Positions 1-6,046 of a DNA stretch of 11,119 nucleotides are shown piece after piece. How positions within the stretch are numbered: the first letter of the stretch is position 1; every line of letters starts with the position of its first letter. Under the pieces are notes generated by a model. That model ran no database searches. It saw only the letters and a program-made list of their open reading frames with translations, and was not told the DNA's origin. Source of the stretch: UMGS1484 sp045661365. GTDB taxonomy: Bacteria > Bacillota > Clostridia > Oscillospirales > Acutalibacteraceae. Location of the stretch: contig JAZRFL010000063.1 of the NCBI GenBank assembly GCA_045661365.1, positions 1 to 11,119 of the forward strand, read 5' to 3'. Both the position numbers and the translations under genes were made by a program.

Positions 1-31
1 GTCGAGGGTTCGAATCCCTTTAGGTCCACCA
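1..31 (+). tRNA. 3' end of a tRNA gene (5' part outside the window)
   Basis: The window opens inside a tRNA gene. A T-arm is visible: a 5-base stem GAGGG/CCCTT closes the loop TTCGAAT. The 3' acceptor strand TAGGTCC follows, then discriminator A and an encoded CCA ending at 31. The anticodon lies outside the window, so the isotype cannot be read. The acceptor end resembles isoleucine tRNAs of Bacillota (usually TAGGCCC-A-CCA), but that is only a guess. A hairpin terminator follows directly. Confidence 0.9.
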
Positions 32-64
32 AAGCCGTTGCACATGCATCGGCTTTTCCTTTTT
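32..64 (+). terminator. Intrinsic terminator of the tRNA gene
   Basis: Directly after the CCA end, AAGCCG (32-37) pairs with CGGCTT (50-55) across a 12-base loop. The tail TTCCTTTTT runs to 64. The stem is short, but its placement right after a mature tRNA 3' end fits a rho-independent terminator. Some read-through into the membrane protein gene at 91 is possible, because I see no convincing promoter between 65 and 90. Confidence 0.7.
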
Positions 65-90
65 AAATACTTTTTATTACGGAGAAAATT

Positions 91-546
91 ATGAAACGAA
101 AACTTGGTATCGCAGTTTCTTTGATCTGCTTAATTGCCGGATTATACTCGCTTATTATAATTTTGTTAAATTCAATCTTATATACTAATCTTACGTTGTC
201 AACTTGGAATTATATTTTGCTCATTGCTGTTTTTTCAGCAATAGCAACCTGTGCGGGGTTGGTTGTTTACAGCATAAAACATCCAACGATTGGGCGATTC
301 AATTCCGACATTTTTACAACGATTTGCTTGTTTTTTATGTTTATGCTCGCCTTTGCTGTTCCCCCTGCCATCATCACAAATTTCAGCACATTGCAAGCCC
401 CTATTGGATTCGGCCCACTAGGCACCACCATTGGCCATTTCGCCAAAAATGGTGTGGGAATATACGAAGGATTCTTCTTTGTTTCTATGATCGCCATGGG
501 CTTTACCATTGGAGAAGACAGCAAAAAGCATGATATTGATATTTAA
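91..546 (+). CDS. Small multi-pass membrane protein of unknown function
   Basis: A 151-residue, strongly hydrophobic protein that I do not recognise. About four membrane helices are visible, near residues 5-28, 38-62, 74-96 and 122-140. A Lys/Arg-rich N-terminus (MKRK) and a short charged, histidine-containing C-terminal tail suggest both ends face the cytoplasm. No enzymatic or transporter motif is evident; the loop near residues 100-121 is rich in Gly, Pro and Phe. The start is supported by GGAG at 81-84, six bases before the ATG. The gene lies alone between the tRNA terminator and a hairpin terminator at 585-649, so it is probably monocistronic or expressed by read-through from the tRNA. 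It is real as an open frame with a good ribosome binding site, but the role is unknown. Confidence 0.75.
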   Translation: MKRKLGIAVSLICLIAGLYSLIIILLNSILYTNLTLSTWNYILLIAVFSAIATCAGLVVYSIKHPTIGRFNSDIFTTICLFFMFMLAFAVPPAIITNFSTLQAPIGFGPLGTTIGHFAKNGVGIYEGFFFVSMIAMGFTIGEDSKKHDIDI

Positions 547-584
547 TTAACGCGTTTAACGATTCACACAAAAGATTTGAATAT

Positions 585-649
585 ATGATGTCAATTTTTT
601 TAGCAAAAACCGCAAAAAACGGTTTTACAAATATTGACATCATTTTTTT
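585..649 (+). terminator. Nested hairpin terminator after the membrane protein gene
   Basis: ATGATGTCAAT (585-595) and ATTGACATCAT (633-643) are perfect 11-base inverted arms. Inside them a second stem, AAAACCG (606-612) with CGGTTTT (620-626), is closed by a 7-base loop. Seven T residues (643-649) follow the outer arm. The layout fits an intrinsic terminator, although the outer stem is A/T-rich and the two stems are separated by unpaired bases. The right arm contains the -35 box of the gdhA promoter, so the repeat could instead be, or also be, a regulator binding site. Confidence 0.6.
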
Positions 650-662
650 ATTGTATTATAAT
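634..662 (+). promoter_or_regulatory. Consensus vegetative promoter for gdhA
   Basis: TTGACA at 634-639 and TATAAT at 657-662 are separated by exactly 17 bases, so both hexamers match the housekeeping sigma factor consensus perfectly. Transcription should begin near 668-670, giving a leader of about 25 bases that holds AGGAG at 681-685. The -35 box sits in the right arm of the inverted repeat 585-643, so binding there or hairpin formation could affect expression. Strong constitutive expression is expected unless it is repressed. Confidence 0.85.
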
Positions 663-694
663 GTACAAGTAATTTTTTATAGGAGATGTTTGTA

Positions 695-2041
695 ATGAAA
701 AACGAATATTTATTGCAAGTCCTTGAAACTGTCAAAAAACGCAATCCCGGCGAGCCTGAATTCATTCAAGCTGTTAACGAAGTTCTGGAATCTTTGGAAC
801 CCGTTATCGATGCTCGTCCTGACTTGGTAGAAGCCGGCGTGGTAGAACGCATGGTAGAACCCGAACGCATGATCACCTTCCGTGTACCCTGGGTAGACGA
901 TGAAGGCAAAATGCAAGTAAACCGTGGTTTCCGCGTACAATTCAACTCTGCTATCGGCCCCTACAAGGGTGGTTTGCGCTTCCATCCCACTGTTAATGCT
1001 TCTATCATGAAGTTTTTGGGCTTTGAACAAACCTTCAAAAACAGCTTGACCAGCTTGCCTATGGGCGGTGGTAAAGGTGGTTCTGACTTTGACCCCCGCG
1101 GTAAGTCTGATGCTGAAGTTATGCGCTTCTGCCAAAGCTTTATGCTGGAGCTGTCCAAACACATTGGTGCTGATACTGACGTTCCCGCCGGTGATATCGG
1201 CGTTGGCGCTCGCGAAATCGGTTATTTGTTTGGTCAATACATACGCTTGCGGAATGAATTCACCGGTGTTTTGACCGGTAAAGGCCGTCCTTATGGTGGT
1301 TCTTTGATTCGTCCCGAAGCTACCGGTTTCGGTGCCACCTACTACACCGTTGAAATGCTGAAATCCTTCGGCGAAGACATTAAAGGCAAAACCTTTGCAG
1401 TATCCGGTTTCGGTAACGTTGCTTGGGGCGCCGTGAAAAAGATCACCGAGTTAGGTGGTAAAGTTCTCACCATTTCCGGTCCTGATGGTTATATCTACGA
1501 TGAAAACGGTGTTTCTACCGACGAAAAGATCGAATACATGCTGACCATGCGTGCTTCCGGTCATGACAAAGTTAAGGATTATGCCGACAAATTCGGTGTT
1601 CCCTACTTTGAAGGCAAACGTCCTTGGGAAGTAAAAGCCGATGTTATTATGCCCTGTGCTACCCAAAACGAAGTTGGTTTGGACGATGCCAAGAACATTG
1701 TCGCCAACGGCGTTAAATATTACGTAGAAGTTGCCAACATGCCCACAACTGAAGAAGCTGTTGCTTACCTGAAGGCCAACAATGTAATTATTGCTCCTTC
1801 TAAGGCTGTTAACGCAGGTGGCGTTGCTGTTTCCGGTTTGGAAATGAGCCAGAACTCCATGCGTTACTCTTGGACTGCCGAAGAAGTTGACGAAAAACTG
1901 CATCAAATCATGTACAACATCTTCCACAACTCTTACGATACCGCCAAAGAATACGGTATGGAAGGTGACCTGATCGCAGGTGCTAACATCGCAGGTTTCT
2001 TGAAAGTTGCCGAAGCAATGAAAGCCCAAGGTTGTGTCTAA
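695..2041 (+). CDS. gdhA: Glutamate dehydrogenase (hexameric type)
   Basis: This enzyme interconverts 2-oxoglutarate plus ammonia and glutamate, using NAD or NADP, in the cytoplasm. The 448-residue product has the usual length of hexameric bacterial GDH. The substrate-side domain shows K91 (IGPYKGG), K115, K127 (PMGGGKGGSDFDP) and D167 (VPAGD), which match the known C. symbiosum catalytic lysines and aspartate shifted by two. The dinucleotide fold follows with GFGNVAWG (238-245) and SGPDGYIYD (261-269). Both stretches are, as I recall, nearly the same in the NAD-dependent C. symbiosum enzyme, so a catabolic NAD role is plausible, but the cofactor cannot be settled by eye. The start at 695 is nine bases after AGGAG; an in-frame ATG at 686 touches that site and is unlikely. 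Codon choice is strongly biased (GGT, CGT, AAC, TTC), as in highly expressed genes, which fits the consensus promoter. Confidence 0.96.
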   Translation: MKNEYLLQVLETVKKRNPGEPEFIQAVNEVLESLEPVIDARPDLVEAGVVERMVEPERMITFRVPWVDDEGKMQVNRGFRVQFNSAIGPYKGGLRFHPTVNASIMKFLGFEQTFKNSLTSLPMGGGKGGSDFDPRGKSDAEVMRFCQSFMLELSKHIGADTDVPAGDIGVGAREIGYLFGQYIRLRNEFTGVLTGKGRPYGGSLIRPEATGFGATYYTVEMLKSFGEDIKGKTFAVSGFGNVAWGAVKKITELGGKVLTISGPDGYIYDENGVSTDEKIEYMLTMRASGHDKVKDYADKFGVPYFEGKRPWEVKADVIMPCATQNEVGLDDAKNIVANGVKYYVEVANMPTTEEAVAYLKANNVIIAPSKAVNAGGVAVSGLEMSQNSMRYSWTAEEVDEKLHQIMYNIFHNSYDTAKEYGMEGDLIAGANIAGFLKVAEAMKAQGCV

Positions 2042-2060
2042 TCCATAGCCAATTATCATT

Positions 2061-2111
2061 TTAAACAAAAAAAGCAGGAGTACAAATTGTACTCCTGCTT
2101 TTTTTGTTTAA
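2061..2111. terminator. Bidirectional terminator between convergent gdhA and pilus operon
   Basis: A 51-base perfect palindrome: 25-base arms (2061-2085 and 2087-2111) around a single central A. The core GCAGGAGTACAA/TTGTACTCCTGC is flanked by A7 on the left and T7 on the right. Either transcript therefore ends in a stable hairpin followed by a U-tract. It lies 20 bases after the gdhA stop and 5 bases after the last pilus-operon stop, so it should serve both. Confidence 0.92.
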
Positions 2112-2115
2112 AAAA

Positions 2116-2721
2116 TCATTTAGGCTCTTTTATAATGCATGCATAAATTACTGTATATGTATTTTGTATCGTATTTTGTGAAAATATAACAAGATCACAG
2201 GGATGAACAGACAAAAGGTGTTGATCTACTTTATCCCGTTGTTCAGCAAAAGACACCAAATAGTTATATCGATTACCGGAAACATCGGTAAATTGTAAAC
2301 GTGTCCCCTGCTCTAACGCATCAACAAAATCTAATTGACCGTTGTTGTCAATGCCGCCAATCATCAGCGTACCATCATATACACTACCATAGAAACGGCA
2401 TGGATAATCGGTGATTCTATCTTGATTCCACGACGCACCTACAGGCAATTCCTTCGAAAGCGAAGGCACCGTTAAGATTCCGACAAAATCCTCCCCCGCT
2501 ACTTGCAACGATGTCATAGTGGAATTGGGTTCGGGTTGTGGCAACATGTCGCGAGGCGGTGGTATCAATTCATTTAACGCAGAAACAATACTATCTGCCT
2601 TTTTTTCGGCATTGTAATCGCGATAGTATGTAACCCCCAAGATGGCAAAAGAAACCAAAACCAAGGCAACACCCAATATCAAAATCACATTGGTTATTCG
2701 CTTGTTAACAATCTGTTTCAT
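2116..2721 (-). CDS. Membrane-anchored sortase-like protein lacking catalytic residues
   Basis: A 201-residue protein with one N-terminal membrane helix (about 10-32), a Pro-rich linker (53-66), and a sortase-like domain (about 78-200). The domain opens with FVGILTVPSLSKELPV, the usual sortase first strands, and has YPCRFYGSV where related clostridial sortases read APCRYSGS. In a gapless alignment with my memory of that family, the catalytic His of the IAAHN-type motif becomes Ile124 (LMIGGIDN). The Cys of TLFTC becomes Gln182 (LVIFSQN), and the Arg becomes Thr190 or Tyr189; there is no Arg after residue 162. It is probably not a transpeptidase and could be a scaffold or accessory factor for pilus assembly. 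The start at 2721 overlaps the upstream stop as ATGA, with AGGAAAGG just before; an earlier in-frame ATG at 2778 lies inside the upstream gene. Last gene of the operon. Confidence 0.8.
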   Translation of the reverse strand: MKQIVNKRITNVILILGVALVLVSFAILGVTYYRDYNAEKKADSIVSALNELIPPPRDMLPQPEPNSTMTSLQVAGEDFVGILTVPSLSKELPVGASWNQDRITDYPCRFYGSVYDGTLMIGGIDNNGQLDFVDALEQGTRLQFTDVSGNRYNYLVSFAEQRDKVDQHLLSVHPCDLVIFSQNTIQNTYTVIYACIIKEPK

Positions 2722-3608
2722 TGCCCTTTCCTCTTGCGCCAAACGCCGAGCAATAACAACAAACACCCGGAACTGCATAAACCTGCAACGTATGGCACGA
2801 GCGAAGATTGATCACCGGTTTGTGGTTGCTCGGGAGAATTGCTTTTGTAGGTATTAACGATCATAAAAACCCCGTCTCGATAGGAGTTGGATACCGTATA
2901 ACCATCTGAAACAAATCGTTCAACCACTTGCCAGCGGCTACCGTCGTCGCTGGCAGTCCAACGGTAGCACCAATTATTGGCAGCAGACAAGGTTTGAGAC
3001 GTAAAAAGATCGCCGTCTTTTAAAATATCTACTTGGATTGATTGCGGTCGAAATGATTCAAAACCAATATCGCGCCATTGTTTGACTACTTTATATTCGG
3101 TAATCTTAGGCGTTTCTGCTTCAAATTTTGGATATGCAACCACCGGGTTTTCGGATACACCACGAGAAATCACAGTAATAAAATCATAAAAAGATACGGT
3201 CGTTTCACCTAACTGTGTTTGAACCGCCAGAGTCAAATACATACCAGGTTCAAGATCAGAAAAAAACACATTTCCCTCGCTGTTTGTCGTTCCGTTTAGC
3301 GGCGTATTAATTTGATCAGCAACAATATAGGACGCCAATGTTGAGGTAATCGTTTTCCATTCGTCTTGATTGGTAATATCATAAATGGTAACGGGATATT
3401 CATCAAAAGGCGTGGCTAGTTCAAAGGTACCGTTCGCTTCTTGATAAGCAATTTGGTAGGTATAAATATCAAGATCGACACAAGGAGTGTCCTCATAGCG
3501 ATACGAAATTTGCAACGTTGTCTTTGATGCGGTTTCGGCCGATGCAAACATAGGAACAACTAAAATTAAAACAAGCAACAAACAAGCAATAAATTTGAGG
3601 CTTTTCAT
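2718..3608 (-). CDS. Minor (probably basal) pilin with QPQTG sorting signal
   Basis: A 296-residue surface protein. It has a Sec signal peptide (residues 1 to about 24, likely cut after ASA), an N-terminal beta-rich domain (about 28-155), a Cna_B-type domain (about 171-254, starting at VVKQWRD) and a sorting signal. That signal is QPQTG (261-265), a hydrophobic segment (about 270-290) and RKRK. NPVVAYPK (154-161) ends in a YPK resembling the pilin motif, so Lys161 is a candidate acceptor for the major pilin. In other systems (for example SpaB of Corynebacterium diphtheriae) a lysine in the base pilin receives the fibre and the housekeeping sortase attaches it to the wall. The small size and position after the sortase gene suggest the base role; this is inference. 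The start overlaps the sortase stop as ATGA, with AGGAG upstream. Confidence 0.82.
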   Translation of the reverse strand: MKSLKFIACLLLVLILVVPMFASAETASKTTLQISYRYEDTPCVDLDIYTYQIAYQEANGTFELATPFDEYPVTIYDITNQDEWKTITSTLASYIVADQINTPLNGTTNSEGNVFFSDLEPGMYLTLAVQTQLGETTVSFYDFITVISRGVSENPVVAYPKFEAETPKITEYKVVKQWRDIGFESFRPQSIQVDILKDGDLFTSQTLSAANNWCYRWTASDDGSRWQVVERFVSDGYTVSNSYRDGVFMIVNTYKSNSPEQPQTGDQSSLVPYVAGLCSSGCLLLLLGVWRKRKGQ

Positions 3609-4444
3609 TCTAACTCATCTCCTATATCATCTTTTTTTATCGGTCTGCACAAAACAACAACCATAAGTATCAACAAAATCGGTAATGCGACCACAGGGGT
3701 AACGATCATAATGTCAATTTGTTGTGCGTCCGAAACCACCGACAATACGGCTTGATTCGGATTCACAACCCGTTTTCCTCGAACCAACAGACGATGCGTA
3801 TTGATTCCATACGGTGTACAAGTCAGCAACGTACAATAATCCTCATTGGGATCGATTTGCAACTCAGTGGTATCGGAGGGAATTACGGTTTTAATTTGAT
3901 CTACCTGGTAGGTTAACACGCGGTTAAGTACCGTAATTTGGAACGTATGCCCAACTTCCATATGATCTAAATTGGTAAACAATGTCGCATTGGGTAGCCC
4001 ACGGTGTGCTGAAAGTACACAATGGCTTCCGGGGCCGCCAATTGGCAAACTAGAACCTTCTAAGTGGCCTGCAGCATTTCCCAAAACGTCATTTGACGTC
4101 GTATGATAAATAGGCAATTGCAATCCCAAAACCTCGATCGTCAAATAACCGATCATGCCGGTTTCGTTCATGTTAAGTGCCTTATGATACCCCTCAATCT
4201 GTTGATAATCCAAAAGAGGATAATCAAGTCCGCACAACTTACGATTGTACTGTTCGGCTTGATCAAACATTACAGATAATTTCTCTTCATCAAGTTCATT
4301 CATTATGGATTCATAACGAACGATTGCTTGCGATTGTGTGCGTTCATTCCAATAGGTACTGATCGCAGGATACAGCATGACCGAGAGACCTACAATAAAT
4401 ATTAAAATCAAGAAAAGCGTAGACCATTTACTTTTCTTTTTCAT
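3605..4444 (-). CDS. Class C (pilin-polymerising) sortase
   Basis: A membrane transpeptidase that cleaves pilin sorting signals between Thr and Gly and joins the Thr to a lysine of the next subunit. The 279-residue product has an N-terminal membrane helix (8-28), the catalytic domain (about 96-226) and a C-terminal membrane helix (about 246-266), the two-helix layout typical of class C. The triad is intact: His147 (SAHRGLP), Cys209 (TLLTCTPYG) and Arg218 (THRLLVRG). The region before the core, where class C enzymes carry a DPF/DPW-type lid, reads GLDYPLLDY (72-80), so the lid is not canonical. The ATG at 4444 follows GAGGAGAGG at good spacing; an in-frame ATG at 4462 lacks a ribosome site. 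It lies between the major and minor pilin genes, so it is the obvious polymerase for this pilus. Confidence 0.95.
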   Translation of the reverse strand: MKKKSKWSTLFLILIFIVGLSVMLYPAISTYWNERTQSQAIVRYESIMNELDEEKLSVMFDQAEQYNRKLCGLDYPLLDYQQIEGYHKALNMNETGMIGYLTIEVLGLQLPIYHTTSNDVLGNAAGHLEGSSLPIGGPGSHCVLSAHRGLPNATLFTNLDHMEVGHTFQITVLNRVLTYQVDQIKTVIPSDTTELQIDPNEDYCTLLTCTPYGINTHRLLVRGKRVVNPNQAVLSVVSDAQQIDIMIVTPVVALPILLILMVVVLCRPIKKDDIGDELE

Positions 4445-4500
4445 AGGCCTCTCCTCATGCAATCACAAGATAATAAATAATGTAAATAGTGTTATAACAA

Positions 4501-5973
4501 TTATTCGCCCACTTGAGACATACGTTTTTTGGCAAACAACAAAATGCCGGAGCCCAATACAACAACAGCACCAATCAAGATGAAAATAATTTTGCCCATG
4601 GCACCGGTTTCGGGCATTTCAGAGCCGGTTTTGTTAACAACTTGAACGCCTGCGCCGCCGGTAAGAATGCCATTTTCTACGGTAGCATCCAAGTTTTCAT
4701 CATTAATAGTAAAAGCCTGACGACCATTCAGCTTATTATAGCCGGAAGGAGCAAGGGTTTCTTCTAAATAATAAGTATCACTATCAAAACCAATCAAGCG
4801 AATTTTACCACCTACAACAATAATTTCGTCGCCTGCTTCATCTTCACCCGCACGACGATAGGTTTGTTCGTTGATCTTAACAACCTTCACTTCGTTGCCT
4901 TCGGTAGCGGCATCATAAATTCTGAAATGAGCACCATCTAACAAAACGTCGGAAGAATCGGTTTTTACCAGATCCCAAGCATAGGTATAAGTCGTTGCAA
5001 CCATTTGGGTGGTGAAATGACCTTCACCATATTCCAACCAAGTTTTGTTGGGGTTACCGTTACCGGCAATTACAGCATCTTCGCCCAAAACAGCTTGATA
5101 ATTAACAACGATAACATCATCGTCGGTCAAACCATCACAAAATTCTTGGGTAAATTTGATTTCAAAGGTGCAATCGTCATCCACATCATCATCGGTGGTA
5201 TCGGTATAACCGACAAAGGTATAAACAGTATAGTCACGACCTTCGAGCATATCGTTTCCGTTTAATTGAAGTGAATTGATTGCCAAAGACTCAAACGCAT
5301 CGGTCATTTTATCGTGCATAACGTAACCTTGAGCACCGGCAGTAGCATAAATGGTCGCTTGATAAGAAATAACTTGCTTCATATCGGCGGAAGAATCGTC
5401 CCCCCAAGAGGAATCACTATCTTCCATAACTTCTTTCGTGATGGTGGGAATACCGTTTTTGGTAACAACATCGGCATTGGGTTTGGTAGTAGTCAAAGCA
5501 CACAATGCACCCAAATTAGAATCAACCAAGTAATAACCTAAAGGCAGATTTGAAAATTTTCCCTCAACCTTACCGGTTTCGGAATTGGTGGAAACAACCA
5601 TTTCGTTTTCGTTGGCAGAAGATTTCGTAGGTTGAATTCCGTTCTTTTGAGCATAATCAAGGGCCAATTTAGAAAAAGCTACTGTATCGGCAGCATCATC
5701 TTTCAACCAACTTACATAACCTTCTGCATTGATTTCAACATATTCCAAGGCGGCCTCTGTTGCAAAGAAATTTGCCCAATTACTGTTTACTTTATAGGAA
5801 TAGGCACTGCTGGTAGTATTATAACTTTCCAAATCAAGCAATTGATAAACATCGTAACGGACTTCATCTTGAACGCCAATCAAAGTAATTGAGCCTTCAT
5901 TTTCCGCACCTGCGGGAACCATAAACATTGTGAGCATTGCAAGGATCAACAAGAGACTAAACAATTTTTTCAT
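4501..5973 (-). CDS. Major pilin backbone subunit (isopeptide-forming, MPETG anchor)
   Basis: A 490-residue pilus shaft protein. It has a signal peptide (1 to about 23, cut likely after AGA), an N-terminal domain (about 26-165), a D2-type fimbrial isopeptide domain (about 177-325) and a SpaA/Cna_B-type domain (about 328-450). The sorting signal is MPETG (453-457) with a membrane stretch and a KKR tail. The E-box YYLEETLAPSGY (401-412) places the isopeptide-catalysing Glu at 405; likely partners are Lys337 (LVKTD) and Asn447 (VVNK). No WxxxVxVYPK motif is present; by position, Lys172 in VVTKNGIPTITK is the best candidate for the inter-subunit link. The domain before the anchor is acidic (DDDVDDD at 261-267). 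The start at 5973 has AGGAG seven bases upstream; an in-frame ATG at 6009 lies before that site. Sortase C follows 56 bases later. Confidence 0.93.
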   Translation of the reverse strand: MKKLFSLLLILAMLTMFMVPAGAENEGSITLIGVQDEVRYDVYQLLDLESYNTTSSAYSYKVNSNWANFFATEAALEYVEINAEGYVSWLKDDAADTVAFSKLALDYAQKNGIQPTKSSANENEMVVSTNSETGKVEGKFSNLPLGYYLVDSNLGALCALTTTKPNADVVTKNGIPTITKEVMEDSDSSWGDDSSADMKQVISYQATIYATAGAQGYVMHDKMTDAFESLAINSLQLNGNDMLEGRDYTVYTFVGYTDTTDDDVDDDCTFEIKFTQEFCDGLTDDDVIVVNYQAVLGEDAVIAGNGNPNKTWLEYGEGHFTTQMVATTYTYAWDLVKTDSSDVLLDGAHFRIYDAATEGNEVKVVKINEQTYRRAGEDEAGDEIIVVGGKIRLIGFDSDTYYLEETLAPSGYNKLNGRQAFTINDENLDATVENGILTGGAGVQVVNKTGSEMPETGAMGKIIFILIGAVVVLGSGILLFAKKRMSQVGE

Positions 5974-6020
5974 AATAATTCTCCTTAAATAATAGTTTTT
6001 AAACTTCATCTATCAAAAGA

Positions 6021-6046
6021 AAAGCGTAATTTTAATTCACCGCTTT
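6021..6046 (-). other. Weak hairpin between adhesin and major pilin genes
   Basis: On the minus strand AAAGCG (6046-6041) can pair with CGCTTT (6026-6021) across 14 bases, followed by TCTTTT. The left arm lies inside the last adhesin codons. The stem is too short for a firm terminator call. It could partly separate expression of the rare tip protein from the abundant shaft protein, or serve as a processing site. Confidence 0.25.

Noticed and set aside
686..694. ATG at 686 as the start of gdhA.
   Set aside because: It directly abuts the AGGAG at 681-685. The ATG at 695 has proper spacing and gives the catalytic numbering expected of the family.
1451..2068. A 205-codon open frame on the minus strand across the 3' half of gdhA.
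   Set aside because: It lies fully opposite a conserved, codon-biased gene, has no ribosome site that I can see, and its translation is a mirror of gdhA composition.
5989..6016. Possible internal promoter for the major pilin on the minus strand (TTGATA, 16 bases, TATTAT).
   Set aside because: Both hexamers are one base from consensus, but transcription would start at about 5982, inside the AGGAG site, leaving no usable leader. I regard it as chance in A/T-rich DNA.
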